Position numbers and translations under genes: made by a program. 64,000 bases of DNA from Clavelina lepadiformis (taxonomy: Eukaryota; Chordata; Ascidiacea; Aplousobranchia; Clavelinidae): contig NC_135246.1 in NCBI RefSeq assembly GCF_947623445.1, positions 9,965,856 through 10,029,855 on the forward strand, written 5' to 3'. Of this stretch, positions 1-13,069 are shown piece by piece. The notes beneath the pieces are model-generated. The model did no database searches. It was not told the DNA's origin and was given only the letters and a program-made list of their open reading frames with translations. The first letter of the stretch is position 1, and each line of letters begins with the position of its first letter.

Positions 1-792
1 TGTTCTTAGTCACTGTTGTATGTACAGGTCTGTTGTGTGTTGTTGATGAAAGGTTCGTGACCATCGCTGAAGGAGAACTAATTCTCCCCTCCGGCTGGGT
101 GGTGATGTTGATTACCCGTGACCCTTGGGGCCTGGGACTGATTGAAGGTGATTTCCCGCCCACTACCAAAGGCTGATGAACTATTTTGATAGAACGGTTA
201 GAAACAGCAGACAATTGTTTTGACAATCGCCGAAGCGTTTCCATCGTTAAGATTTGCTGCTTTGTGTTGGGCTGCATGCGTTGTGCATTGGCGAAAGTGG
301 AAGGTTCCGAGCGTACAAGCTCGGCACTCGGTGTTTGCTGGTCGCTACCACTCGGTTTCAGTATCAGCTTTAAACCGCCTTGGCCTTGTTGTTGATGAAC
401 GACGCTGATTGATTTACTTTCAGGATTAACGCTTTGGTTTTTGTTGGGTATCACCAATTCACTTGGCACCAGTGGTGCTGAGGTTTTTGATAATTTCCTT
501 GTCATCTCCAAAAATTGTTTTTGTGTTAACTGAATTGTTCTAGTTCCTGACTTAGCTGGTGTGCTGGTAGTCACTTGCGTGTTAATTTTTCCTAGTTCTA
601 GCAATGTTTGTTTCTTTTTCGACCTTTTCTTTGACGGTGCTTTCGTATTGAGAGGTTTAATGTTGCCTTCCTGGACAACAAGTGAGGGAATTAAGTTCGG
701 CAAGGGATAAGCTTCCTGTGAACTTGTGGGCAGGTTTTCAACTTTTATAATATCTTGAGACTGTTCCTTGGTAATATCAGACATGGTTTTCT
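1..792 (-). CDS. NFRKB: NFRKB C-terminal low-complexity exon (open to window edge)
   Basis: On the minus strand the frame containing the ATG at 784-782 has no stop from 792 to position 2, about 260 codons running off the window. A pyrimidine-rich acceptor (TTTCTACAG) sits just upstream. The protein is Ser/Thr/Gln/Lys-rich with two related segments (LTQKQFLEMTRKLSK and LTMETLRRLSKQLSAV) that resemble the repeated short helices in the vertebrate NFRKB tail. Its position directly downstream of the winged-helix exons, on the same strand, supports assignment to NFRKB; alone it would be called a disordered protein. It is easily overlooked because it has no stop inside the window. Confidence 0.72.
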
Positions 793-3700
793 CTGTAGAA
801 ATATATCATAAAAATTTCTTTTACCATCTGAGTTAAACGTAAAGGGAATGCTAACACATACTTTTTAAACCTAATTCCATACAGCATATCCCTACATATA
901 CACCCACGTAAAACTGCATTTGGGGTATGACGGTTTTGAATTTTAGATTAACAAGAAGTTAATATTACTTATTTAAACAACCATCTCAACTGTGTTACCT
1001 TTGGATCTTGTTACATTTCCACAAGTATTTTGAACAGAACATGTCGATGCTGTTGATTTTCTGCACAATAAAAATAAATTCAGTAAGGAAATTGTTGATA
1101 TAAAGTCAGTAAACTAAGCGTTAAACTTTTAAAATTCTCTTAGTTAATGAAAAGATTATGTAAGTGCAATCAGAAAATTTAACAACGGGAAAGTGGCAAC
1201 AATAACGCACTTTGCAGTGGAATCGTCTGTTTTTCCTTTACTTTTCTTTGAAGCTTTCTTTTTCCTCGGAGTCTCCAACTGTTGTAGATGAATACGTTCT
1301 GAAAACAGCTCAAACATGTAATTTAATCAAATCTACGCTTTCTTTATATTTAAAACAGATTAGCTGCTTAATATTTTACACCACTGGAGCACTGCTGGCA
1401 TATTTAAAACACTGCAGACATCAAATCACCTAGGTCATGTACAGTGCGGTCACCATGCAGATAAACCCACAGGCGAAGTGAAGCGTCAAACCTGACACAA
1501 GGGTCTGCTTCATAATGTAGCCGATCCAAAGCACCGCTGACAGCAGCATTTATCTGAAATGTTTCGCATTTGTAGTTGCAGTTGCAGTTTATACCGGTAT
1601 TTACCGAACAAAGTTAATAAATTAAAATGTTAACTACATCAAATTACAAAACTGCATTTTAACTTTAGTACTAGGTTTTTAAATTTTTGTGCCATAAAGC
1701 TTAGCAGGAAACTGTATGTAAGAAATTCAGACAAATGAATGCAGGAATTTATCAATAAAACATATATCGAGTTGTGTCAATGCTCAGACACAAAATACAC
1801 ATTTTACAGATACCTGGGTATCGGTAACCACAGGAGCAAGATACTGGGAGTCTTTAATGAAACTGCACACAGTGGCACGTGTTCCTTTTCCATCTGGCAG
1901 CCTTGCAACAGCATCACGAGTTAATGCAAGCAATGTCACTTCTGGAGGTCTTTCGGATTTCAACAAGCAATGCTCTCTAGCAACTCTGCCTTCCTTTGTG
2001 GGGCCGCTGCTTCCTAAAAAATATACATTTTGGGGACACGTGGTAATTTATATTTCCACCACAGGTTGCTGATGCACTAAACTTATATTCGATCCACTAT
2101 TTGAGGAAGCATGGTTTTGAGACAGAAGAAAGATGTCAAATAAATTCTGACAGTGTACCAATACATGCAAAAGTAACCACAGAATTTTTTTGATTCAAAA
2201 TTTTAAACTTGTATAAAGTTTGATAAACCGAATAAATGTGTTCTGTTTTAATCTAATTTTATATATAAATAGTTTTTTTCTGGATCTCTCTGCAGTCAAG
2301 GATGGATCTGATGACGATCTTGTAGTCGTATAACAATGTTCTCAATAAAAATTTAACAAAGTTAATGAATCAATCCGAATGTTTTTTGTTTAGAAATGTA
2401 AACAAAATTCAGAATGATTCAAGAACTTTGCTCAGTTTTCGTTGTGTTTTGCTTTGATTCAACTTTTGGAGCTTGTGCATTTATGCAACAAATTTATTTC
2501 TGAACAGCAATTTGTCTGATTTTGGGACGTGGTTTTGTCATGCAAAGAATTCTGCACATTCAGAAAACAAAGACCAGTACTTGATGATCATTAAGTATGA
2601 ATTTCAAGTCTTATATGATACCTTTAACAGGTGGTACAGCATGGCGTTTGCCATTAATGGTGTAGACAAATGCTTGGTGAGAATACATGAAACGTCTTCT
2701 TTCCTGAGCGTGAAACGAATTGCTATCTAACTCTTCTGTTGGTTTAAGATCTTGAGATGTTTCAACAACCTATGCCAACATAACAACATTTTTCATTAAG
2801 TTTTACTCACATGTGGAAACAAATTTTAGATTTTGAAAGTCTAAAAATTGGTAGGGCCACAGAAACACCGACATTGATTTGTTATGTATGACGCTGTACA
2901 TTCCGAGTCACAATCAGCTTCATAGTTAAGATGAAAGAAAAACACGTACCTCTTGCAACCACATCTGGCATAAAGTTCGGAGAAATTTAGCTTCTTGGGT
3001 GATCTCCAATTTAGTTCCTTTCCAAATCCACTTATCGTCAACAAACTGAACAATTGCTTCATATTCAATTGCATTGGCATCTAAAATAGAATATTTAATA
3101 CATAAAAAACAATAATATCATTATATGCAGCAAGGTCATTGGTTATGGCATATCATAGGCTGATTTAATACAAGACAAAAGCTGAACAGACACTTATTGA
3201 AATCACAAGTCAAGAAGAACAACCTTGATGTTTTATCTGCATGTATTTTAAAGCGGAATCAGCTAAACTGTACCAGTCTGGTCGTGTTATTGTCCACTCA
3301 CAATGAGATGCCTCAGCTGACGTAAGCCAATCAGATAAAAGTAATTTTATCTGTTTTAAAACAACATATTTAAAATGAGTACTTTAAAATTATTAGTACC
3401 AAAAAACACTTTCAAGAACTTTGCACCAAGCTAAAAACTAATTAAGATGTGGTCTATCTTACTCACACAAATAGTCACATCTGCAAGTACAGTAATAAGA
3501 GACCTCAGCTGTATTTAACATATGACATATAAAGACTACCGCAGAGATGTTTAAGTTTTAGGAATAAAATATTTTTTACTTTTTTCATTAGTAGTCTCTC
3601 GCCTCATAATTACATTGACTATAGGTAATACTTTAGATTTAAAATCCACTACTCACAGCAGAGAGGGATTTATCCGAGGATAAGAGCAAAACATCTTTGA

Positions 3701-6623
3701 TAAGTGCAAAATAACAAGAAGGAAGGATCTTTGTTTTCACACTGCAATAAAATCTGCATGTTGAATCCTCGCAAGAATGGTTACATTTGAATAACAAAGT
3801 GCATTGCATTCGTTTACCTCAAATCTCGCAGTTGTTTTGCTTCTTTCGTCAAGTTAACTGAAGATGGGCTACAATGAATTTTACTTCCATTAACTGCATA
3901 ATTATGCTTCTTTTTTAACTTCTTTTGTTTGGCCAACTTCAGTGTTTCTTCACGCTTCCGCTTTTTGGCCAAAATACCTATAATTAAGTTACACAAATAA
4001 AAGAAAAATCATTACACAATCGATATTAGATAAATGCTACTAAAGCTGAAAAAGGCCAGCCAGATTTCATCCCTAGAGCAGCTTAAGGTGTGTTTATCAA
4101 CACCAAAGCAATTCAATTCTTTTTTGTTTTATAAGTGTTGTATCCGTCCAAAAAATTACCAAAATTGAATAACTGTCTTTTGAGTAATGTTGCTAATGGA
4201 CAAAAAAAAAAGAAAATATGTCTTTGGTGAAGGTAATAATCGGGTGTATAGATGTTATTGTAGCATTGGCATATCATGATAACTTTTTCAATATTACAAC
4301 TAAAAATACATACCGGGAAGCTTCTTTGTACTTCCAAAAGTCCTAGTGACTACATCTGACAACCTTATTCCACTGATATCAAGGTCTGGTGAAACCTAAA
4401 ACATACAATTTGAAAGTGTGTTTGTTGCGAAGAGGTTTCACTCTGCATGAAAACTGTTTGTGGAAAGCAACCTAAGTTACAAAACAAAAGATAATAAAAC
4501 AAAATCACTAATCAGTCTACTCTTCTTTTGAAGCTAAATTAATAAAACACAGATAAAGCCCTCGCTTATGCAGGTTAAATGTCATCAAGTACTTTCCAAC
4601 ATACAGGCTGATGTGTTTGCAGACACAAATTAAGTCCATGACCAGGTTAAGATCTTTTTAAATTGATACAACTTCTTATAACTTTCTTACCACATTAGCA
4701 TCTCGTCTCCTTTTATGTTGCAAAAGCATTTGCTTGAAACGATGTGATGACATTGTGTACGTTGAAGTCAGTTTATTTTTGCTAACTTTACTCACTGGGA
4801 CAGAATCCTCATCCTCATCTGACGATACAAGATCAGCTGCAGAATAAGATGTTGTGGCAAGTATCTCCTGTTTCACTTCAGATATTACACTGCAAAAATT
4901 TTTTTTACTTGGAATAAGACAATCACCAATCACTGTATTTATCCAACATAGAGAAAAACAAAACCAAGAATTCATTATTTTTTTGTCATTCATGAAAAGT
5001 ACATGCTGTATTGCTAATTATAAAACCAAAACGCCCCTCACTTTGAATACATTTGAGCAGATGTTTCCTGCAACTTCATGTCATGCTGTAAGTCAGACAT
5101 ACTCTCCAATGAGATTGCACTGGACTTGGATAATCGCAAAAGTTGTGGATAAGCGGTGGCAGCCAAGTGACACTGCAGGGTAGATTAAAGATTAAGATAA
5201 ATTACATATTAAGCAGCATCTGTATCACAAAATAACATGATGGATTTCATCACCAGTCCTTATTGGATTTTTACCACAAGTTTACATGCATCACAGTGGT
5301 GATGCAAAATAAAATGTATATAAACAATGATACACACCACTCAGCAAACTTTCAGCACCTGACGTGAAACTATTATCTCCTTTAACAGCTCATGGTAGTA
5401 TTGTGCCATGCTGAACTTTTGCTTGGCCTTTAGAGACCGTCTTTGGCCTTTTCTGACTTGGTATGTCTCAGGTGAAAAATACCCATTCTCCATTTTTTCA
5501 ATCATTTCATCCAGAGGATTTCCACTGCTATCATCAGTCAGAAATGCACTCAAGTTTCCTCCAGATAACAGAGTCCTTGAACAAATACATTAATTAAATA
5601 TATTGTGCTTGAACAATTGAATAAAACTTTCAGTAGTAAATGCAGTGTAGTGTAGAATGCAGTATATAAAAAATAAAGTGTGATAAACAAGAACACATGT
5701 CATCAACAGATGATAAGATAACTTGTTTATCACACTTTCCTTGGCAAGTGTTTTATTTTCTGCGCAGGGCACTTTGAGAGAAAGATGCCAAATTAAATCC
5801 AGAGGCTAGCAGTTTGACCATCATTTCGTATCTATCGCTTATTTCTTGTCATTTTTAACACAATATTTGTGTTGCAAAGCAAAAAAATGTAATATTTTGT
5901 TTAAACTTAACCTAAGGGGATTAACAAAGAAACGATTTTATTTTGTGGAAGTGATAATCAAGCTTATTCTGCGAGACATGTGTTCATTCGATCTGTTCTC
6001 GTAGATAGGGTCGTTTATGATTGTTGAGTCGGGTGTCGGCATGAAAATGTTTCAATTATGTTGAGAGTTGTCAACGATGGACATTCTAATAAGCATTAAT
6101 GCATAAATACTCTGCTTCGACTGAATGGTCGTAACAACATTATACTAATTTTCCAAACAAAAAAGAGTACGACTTGTACTTACTCATAATTCTCTTTTCC
6201 CTGAAAAATTGTATACATTTTTCATACACCAAAACTTAACATGCTCTGCTTTGTGCATGGGGTAAGTTACTTACGTAAGGTCATGCCACACGTCAGCTTA
6301 TTTTGCTAAGCTGGCACCAATGAATGGAAAAAAACAATAAAAACACAAAACTCCAGCACAGAATCTACACAGGGGTACTAATCAAGAAATTGTTAAAATG
6401 GGATGACACCATTATGTGGGAACAAACTGGATATATATATGATATATATCATACCTTACCTAAATAAACTATGACATCGAATACCACATATTATATACCT
6501 CACAGTATCATTCTTTTCATCTTCTGACAACGATTGTGGAAGCATTTCATGTAAACCACTCTTATGTTCATCAGTGAGGCTGTCCCACACATCTACGGAC
6601 AAAACTTCCTTCAGAATGCATGG
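1..6623 (-). CDS. NFRKB: NFRKB (INO80 complex subunit), multi-exon, 3' end beyond window
   Basis: Homolog of NFRKB/INO80G, a nuclear subunit of the INO80 chromatin remodeller that binds UCHL5 through an N-terminal DEUBAD-type domain. Exons, all phase-compatible from 6623 to 1211: 6623-6499, 5575-5359, 5172-5042, 4889-4691, 4395-4314, 3977-3818, 3741-3657, 3350-3224, 3080-2950, 2769-2622, 2013-1814, 1553 to about 1443, 1278-1211, then an exon open from about 792 to the window edge. The first two exons match the DEUBAD region. The exon at 4889 carries an acidic stretch (SSDEDED). Exons at 3741-2950 match the first winged-helix domain. Exons at 2013 and 1553 match the most conserved block (LTRDAVARLPDGKGTRATVC, then VSGALDRLHYEADPCVRFD). 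The last exon is Ser/Thr/Gln-rich, like the disordered vertebrate tail. The join between 1211 and about 792 is unresolved: simple splicing gives the wrong phase, so a small exon or other acceptor is missing. The true start codon is also not certain. Confidence 0.88.
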
Positions 6624-7160
6624 CTACAAAACAAAATACATACGTTTCATGTCAAGATGTCAGTGTTAAATGTAAAACTGCTATGGTGATTGCTCACCAA
6701 TTCTTTTGTACAGTCAGACAGCAACTTATTCTATGGGAAAATTGCAGAGCTGGGTAGGGCTCATTAGAAAAAAAACTGGCGCTCATGCACTTTGATGAAA
6801 AATTGAGTGCCGTTTACACTCAGGCACTCATGTTTGTATTAAAAAACTCATGAAAATAATGACAGTATTTGCACTCCAGATTGGAGAGTTTGCTAAGTGC
6901 ACAGGGGAAAAAATATTTAACCATATAATGGCTATTTCATCTTGTTGTGCGGGGGATTTCTCACACAAAAACAGCAAACTTTCCAATCTGGCTGGAATTC
7001 ACCATTTTGAAAATAAATAAGTGTGCTGAACTATAACTAAGGCTCTTAACATACAGACATAAGCCCAACTGCAGGCAGTTTTCACCGAACAACAAACCAG
7101 CCGTTGTGCACTCGTGGTCACTGTAGGAAAGGTGTAACCTTTTATACTAAAATAGGAAGT
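6624..7160. other. Intergenic or intronic, nothing recognised
   Basis: No coding exon, RNA gene or clear repeat is visible here. If the candidate exon at 10849-10893 belongs to NFRKB, this stretch is part of its first intron. Confidence 0.4.
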
Positions 7161-7165
7161 TCTTT

Positions 7166-7385
7166 CTATTTAGGCTGCCACAGTTTCACCAGAAAAAATT
7201 GTGTGTTCCAAGCTATTTTTCATAGTTTTTTGTTAACCTAACGTAAATGTTATAACATTGTAACCTAAACCTTAAACCTAAATCCATCTCCTAATCTAAA
7301 TCTTTGCATACCCATTCTCCTAACCTAACTGCCTATCTGTAACAGCAGATTACATGACCGACATATGATAAAATAGTTAGTTCGT
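7166..7385 (+). repeat. Dispersed repeat family R1, copy 1
   Basis: Shares an ordered series of blocks with 20534-20721 and 43738-43988: a 'TTTCACC(A/G)GAAAAAATTG' start, a CTATTTTTCA segment, runs of AACCTAA/AACCTAAA, then a 'CCTAACCT...CCGCCTATC'-type end. This copy lacks an internal block that the other two have. No coding capacity. A short inverted piece of the same family lies at about 7449-7510. Confidence 0.6.
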
Positions 7386-7448
7386 TTTATCTATTACATA
7401 ATAACACATCTGTTCAGCAAGATCCTCTTTTTACAATTTTTCTTCCTG

Positions 7449-7510
7449 TTGTTGTTAGGTAGTTAGGAGAATTAGTACGCAGAAAGTTGATTCTAGTCAT
7501 TGAGGGTTTG
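7449..7510 (-). repeat. Inverted fragment of dispersed repeat R1
   Basis: The reverse complement reads AATCAACTTTCTGCGTACTA followed by CTCCTAACTACC, matching the distal half of R1 at 20534-20721 and 43738-43988. Placed in inverted orientation about 60 bases after R1 copy 1, it supplies the block missing from that copy. Confidence 0.45.
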
Positions 7511-7850
7511 GTGGTAGTATGGTATCATAATGTTGATCCGAGGACTGCGGAAAGTCTTTGCCCAACTTAAACCCAGCGATGATTCCACATTGCTTGAGCC
7601 TCTGTTACCGAGCTAGTTTTTGTGCTGCTGTTCATCACTTATTTTCCATTTTATTTTTTTTATTATTTTTATAGTATTGCCCTAATTTATAACTGTCCAC
7701 CAGGTCCGCTGAACAGGAGCAAGAGTCGTTAACGCTTTGTCAAAAGGCACTACAACAGTATGGCGCCCCTGGCTATCGAACATGGAACCTGAGGAGCATT
7801 TATTGCGAAACCAGTGCTCGAACCACTCGGCTACCAAACCGTTTGATTGA
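7510..7850 (-). mobile_element. tRNA-derived SINE, copy 1
   Basis: On the minus strand the right end holds a pol III box A (TAGCCGAGTGG, 7833-7823) and box B (GTTCGATAGCC, 7781-7771), spaced as in a tRNA (Leu/Ser-like box A). The body to about 7517 matches 35360-35690 and, inverted, 39735-39832. The tRNA-like part has lost a good cloverleaf, so this is a SINE rather than a tRNA gene. Confidence 0.65.
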
Positions 7851-7859
7851 AGTTCGATT

Positions 7860-9008
7860 TAGACTGGAAGCAAGATTTAGTTAAGTTAACAAGAAGCAGC
7901 GAGAAATAGCTCGGAATGCAGCATTCTTTTTCAATAAGTAGTGGCAGAAAAAACCATTGGCGATTCTTTAATGATAAGTTCAACTCAAACTTCTGTACAT
8001 TAAGAAAAAATTAACTTATCTGTTTTGGCCAAACATTACATTTGTCGAGGTGGCAATAGTGCATAGCTTATGTCAATACGGTGAACAAAGGACATGCATA
8101 AATTGTACAACAATTAAAATTTCTCGCATTCATGGTTCATTAAAAGAAACAATAAAACCGTGAAGGTCTAAGTAGGCTGTTTTATGCTTTAAGTTTATAC
8201 AACAGAAAACAGTAACCTGGGTGCTTTAAGTATTTTATGATGTTTGTAATTTAATTATGACGTCATCATCTAGTACTGGGACTCGATCAAATAATTTTGA
8301 TTTTGCCCATCTCAACTACCTAGATAGCCTATATATGGTTATCGAACAAGGTTGATTGTAATCCCACAGTGGAAAGGGTTACACACAACGTACAGACCAA
8401 ACTTTTTTATCTTCACTCTGATTTATAATAAATGAAGGAGAGCCGGTTTTTTTAACGCTAATTTATAAGAAATAAACAAAGAACTGAGGTCTCAGTGCAT
8501 GCCAAAATTTGTGCTAATGCACGCAAGACTCCTTATTAAATCTTCCAGTTGGGTTGTGATCCTGGTCTGTATTTCATGGCAGCTGCACACCAGAGATAAG
8601 TTTTAAGTAACCTTCCTGCACACGTGAGTTTGTATGATAAATAGACCACGGGTAGTTTCTTGCAAAGTATAAGTCAGTCACAACTCTTTGGATATTATCA
8701 AGTGGCAGACAACAACGCTTTGCGTGAGACACAATGTAAAGGCATAGCAGATAGAAGATCACAAGCACCACTATGAAAAATGTTTTAAAACATGGAAGCA
8801 TGACGAATAAGCTATGTTAGCTAAGAAATGCAGTGAGGAAAAATTGAAGAGGTTTACGCTTGGCTAGTCATTGTACACCTGCACGCTTGAGTTAGCGCAT
8901 TTGCATACACGAGATCTCAGCGAATCCTGCAATGAAATAGAGATGAGCTGTGAACTGGCCTATTTGATGGTTGTAAGTCATCGTAGCCTGTATAACGCGA
9001 TTTATTGG
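7860..9008. other. No gene recognised
   Basis: AT-rich sequence without a supported exon. Short open frames here lack splice context and family similarity. It may be the large first intron of NFRKB. Confidence 0.4.
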
Positions 9009-9012
9009 TTAA

Positions 9013-10323
9013 CACTAGAACGGCCGAGGTGTCGAAATCGACACTTTTTGAATTTTGATGTATATTTTTTTTTAGTAAAAGCAGTTGCAACGATATAAAA
9101 TTTTCAGTAGCTTCCTAACTTTCTTGAAAGAGTATGTATAAGTAATATTTACCGAAATTTGATTTTCGATTTATTTTTTACAACCTGTTATACCTTCAAC
9201 GGCCGAGGTGTCGAAATCGACACCAAGATGGTTTTAGAGGTCCAGTAAACTACAACATTTTTTTACTTCGCACGATTGCACTTGCAACTAACATATACTT
9301 GAGATTAGCCCAGTTTTATCTTTTCAAGTGATTGTTTATCTAATTTAGATACAGCTTTTACGGAGAGTTTATGATATCCTAAACGTACTTTGTCCATGTA
9401 CATTTGCACAATACAAACTCGCTTTGCTTTGCAGCGAAGGCGAACTGTAAAATTCACACGACAGTTTTTGTGCAACGTATGGATTGTATGCCATACGCTA
9501 TTAGCAGAGCTAGGCTATAAACTGTAGTGTAGGCCAAAACAAAACAAGGTAGGCGTGGACGTTTTCGACCAAACGGCGAGAAAATACACAACTCATGCAT
9601 CAAGTAGACGATGACCTTTGGCTGTTAGGACAAAACTACTGTACATAGTAGAGCTAAATTCCTGGATTCTGCACAGAAAATGTTTCGGTAGCAAAATCGG
9701 CCGACGAAGCTTCATACTCCAGCTTACGGAGGGGTTGACGGATGCTTACGCGGTGAAGCGGAAGCAGGTGGTCCAAAGAGAAGTGAACCCAGCGCAGAGA
9801 AGAACATCTGGAAAGCGAAGGAAATGTGCGGAAGAAAGTCGTAAAATTATATAATTACAGTTTAAGTCACTGCAACAGGCCAACTTGCGGATTGTGTGGT
9901 AACGGCGACTGGAAACTTACACAATGCAAAAACTGCACGACGTAAATAGATCAACATGGGTCCTGCTGTAAACTCTAAAGACTTATCACATTGTGTGTGG
10001 GAAACATATGAGCTTTTTCTGCAATAGTTAGCGTTTTGTTAAGATACCTACCATCAGAATAATGATTGTTTATGTTTCAACTGATAAATATTGTTTTTTT
10101 TTCGTTTCTTACAAATGTGTGCAACGTCATCAAAGGTCGAATTGCGGTAGATATGTTAGTTTTTGTTTCTACTGAACAAGCAAAATACATCCTAAATTCA
10201 TTACGGAAGTATTTAGTTTTGAGTTTTTCGCTAAATTAAATCAAAAAGTACATTTTTAAGGATGGTGTCGTTTTCGACACCATCGGCCGTTAGAGGTAAA
10301 CTTGTTTTCCGGCCGTTCTAGTG
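9013..10323. mobile_element. Non-autonomous piggyBac-like element with TTAA target duplication
   Basis: Flanked on both sides by TTAA (9009-9012 and 10324-10327) with perfect 13-base terminal inverted repeats (CACTAGAACGGCC ... GGCCGTTCTAGTG). Subterminal copies of a CGGCCGAGGTGTCGAAATCG motif lie at about 9022 and 9200, and inverted at about 10262-10290. TTAA target choice is the hallmark of piggyBac. At 1.3 kb it is far shorter than an autonomous copy. It keeps only a decayed transposase C-terminus (about 9618-9945) on the plus strand. Confidence 0.85.
9618..9945 (+). pseudogene. piggyBac transposase C-terminal remnant, frameshifted
   Basis: The frame 9618-9854 encodes a basic segment (GSKIGRRSFILQLTEGLT) typical of the region before the piggyBac cysteine-rich tail. 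The tail itself (CGLCGNGDWKLTQCKNC, 9886-9936, ending in a stop at 9943-9945) is in a different frame, so at least one frameshift separates them. The catalytic DDD core is absent, so the product cannot be an active transposase. It lies entirely within the TTAA-flanked element. Confidence 0.65.
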
Positions 10324-10848
10324 TTAAGCTAAACTTCTTTAAATTATGAAATAAGGTCAAATAAATTTAAGATATCCCATATAGCAGCCATACATTTTCA
10401 ACAATGGCAGGAGGTAAAGGAATGACTTCACCATCCACAATAACTTCAGAAGTCATGATCTTGATTTGTAGCGATTCAGGCTAGTTTTGCAATAAATCTC
10501 TTCCATAGGCTTACAGGACTTATTCGTCCATAAATTCCAATAATTTCTTTAATGTATTAGCAGCAGTAACTACTGTACACGTCGGGCAGTAATGGAACAA
10601 GTTGTTTTAAATCCCAAAACGATTGCCATAAAGTGTATAGGTTATTCGATCATCAAACAATGCCACGCAAACAACTGACATCCACCCGTGCTGCAGCGTG
10701 TTGTGTAACAACGCGGATTACTTCCTTTAACTGGGCAAGCATGGCCACCATTTTGAAAAAAGATAAGCAACGCCACAGATAAAAAGCCAAACCTCACAAG
10801 CCAGCCCATTGTATGACTTTGTGAAGGAGCGTGTGAAGAATGACGTAC

Positions 10849-10893
10849 TTGCAAAACATTTTTACGTTTTTGGCGGGGAAAACGACAATCCAT
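10849..10893 (-). CDS. Candidate 5' coding exon (possibly NFRKB exon 1)
   Basis: An ATG at 10893 opens a 15-codon stretch (MDCRFPRQKRKNVLQ) ending at a consensus donor (CAA|GTACGT). It ends in phase 0, which is the phase of the first recognised NFRKB exon at 6623. If they join, the intron is about 4.2 kb and contains a SINE and a piggyBac element. There is no clear similarity to the vertebrate NFRKB N-terminus, which is poorly conserved before the DEUBAD region. It could instead belong to another gene or be chance. A GC-rich patch (GGAGGCGGGG, about 11250) lies upstream and might be promoter sequence. Confidence 0.3.
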
Positions 10894-13060
10894 GTCAAAG
10901 TTTCAAGAGGTTAAAATATTTTCTCTCGTAAGTTGTAACTCGCAACGTCCTTTTCCCGCCATTGACTGTGGCTCTGTGAGAACTGAAAAATATGGTCATA
11001 ACCTTGTTATAACACAATAAAACAGAAACAAGCTCAAAAGGAATTAACGTACGAGGATAAGAGCTTAAAATGAACAGGACTACAAAGATGTTATAAAGTT
11101 GGAATGTTAGCATAGCCACAAAAGGGAGCAAACCCAACACTAAATTAAAAAATACACCTTTCGCATAATATCATTGTTTTAAATAAACGAAACTTTGACA
11201 TATCGTCCGAATAAAACGGTAAATAACGTATAAAACATACAAACTCTGGAGGCGGGGCCATCAATAACACTTCATTCCCAGTAGTGTATTTTAAAGAAAA
11301 GCTGTGAGAGTTCCCTGTTTTGTTGGCAAAAGTTGCTGGTCAGGTTCAGGAAAGTGTTTGAACAATGTAACTTTAAGTTAGTTATGATTTTTCACACCTC
11401 CCCAGAGTCCTAATTCTGGAAATTTCTACTGTGAATTTCTTACAAATGCCGTTTTTTGTTTTGTCCACTGCATTTGCGATAATTTTATAGTAATACGATT
11501 TAAAAATAATCAAGTAATAGCTTAACATTTTTTTTATAAAATTCAAATTGGTAAACTTTAAAAAAAAATTACCTGCTTCAGACTAATGTAGATTTCGTAG
11601 TAAACTACGTTTATTTTGCAATTTTTATAAAAATGTAATTTGGGTGAAGTGAAAATGCACTGAATTGCGCTGTGAAACATTTGATTTTGTCAGTAGTTTG
11701 CTCAGCACTAAATGGCATTCTTTGTTTTCACAAAGCATGTGAAAAGTTCCAAATTTATCAGAGACTGAAGTTTACGGAGTCATACACTATGGTGTCAGCG
11801 GAGTCATACAAAAATTACAACTCTTTGTAAAAAGTATCAACCAGACTAATTTGTAGACAGTTATGACCTTATATCAAACAATTTAACGCAACGCATAACC
11901 TGACCTCAAAATAGTTTTTAGGTCGAAAGATAGTGACTCGACTTTCACTCAAGTCACAACTTAAATTGACTCATGTCACAACTCAAAATGACTCGACTTG
12001 ATTAAGGTCTTAAAGAAATGTCTTGGCTAAAACCCTGTTTTCACACCTTCGTAGAACTAACTATCACTATTTTCAAAAATTACCACAATTACCGTAGATG
12101 AGTTCCATCTTATAGGCTATATTTTTTTACTTTATCATTTACAATAAATAATCCAGAAGTTTTTAACGCGCGGTAAAATTCTGCACTGACGATTAAAAAG
12201 ACGTTGTTTCCAGGAAGATAGTTTTTGTAGAAGTTGAGGAAGAACTTTACTTTGTATTTGATCCTTATTTAAGTTGGAAGATATTTAATTTTTCTAGGTG
12301 TCTTTATCAACTTTCTGCAAAACATGCAAACTGATAAATTGGCCAAAAAATTACATTTTAGCAATTTCCTTAGAAATTTATGAGATGTTACTGAAAAAAT
12401 AAAATATTCACCAAATTTTTGTTTTGGCTAAACTACAGTAGCTCCATACAAAAACTTTGAAAACTACCGTAGCTCCTCATTGCAACAGCCACAAAAGGTA
12501 CGTATCAAGAAACTTTAAAAAACAATAGCTCCAGATCATTGATTGGAGTTGTAATGAAAAGTGGGTATATGATACCTTAACTTGTAAGGTTGATTCACTT
12601 CACTACAATGTTTGCTTGTTGAAATGTTTATTGCGGGTGATGATATATGAGTCTCATAAGGTCGTTGTTTGCTTTTCTCAACCTCCGACTTAATTGTTCA
12701 CCTTAACGAATTATTGTCTTGTGAAGATGACAAAAGAGTTGTCTAACTTGATACTGAACTTCTTCAAATTGAATTCAACAATGGTTACACAGGAATGACA
12801 ACTGTATAAACTGATTATATTGAAGCCTCTTTGAACAAACACATTTTCACAAATAATTAGCACAGCAACAGCATAAAGCTGCTGGTGCAGACATGTTGCT
12901 GCTATTTTCTTAATACACGATTGAATGAATAACTCACGCAATATAGGCGGGCACAACATTTATGTCCCGACTTTAAAACAGAAAACAGGATGTCATTGGC
13001 ACATCATGCGCCGATCATCACATAGTCACTGTGGTAAACTAGTGGCGTAACCTTCACAGT
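10894..13060. other. Intergenic region, degenerate simple repeat at 11930-12010
   Basis: No coding exon is supported. A degenerate ACTCGACTT/GACTCA-type repeat occupies about 11930-12010 and resembles one at about 19240-19340. Poly-A/T runs are frequent. Confidence 0.45.
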
Positions 13061-13069
13061 GACTGCTTT

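Noticed and set aside
4854..5183. 109-codon plus-strand frame
   Set aside because: Runs antisense across two NFRKB exons and an intron; composition is that of a shadow.
7240..7330. Telomere-like AACCTAA repeats
   Set aside because: Irregular, interspersed with other sequence and shared by dispersed R1 copies; not a telomeric array.
7771..7833. Functional tRNA gene from box A and box B on the minus strand
   Set aside because: The cloverleaf is not maintained and the sequence recurs as part of a longer dispersed element, so it is a SINE.
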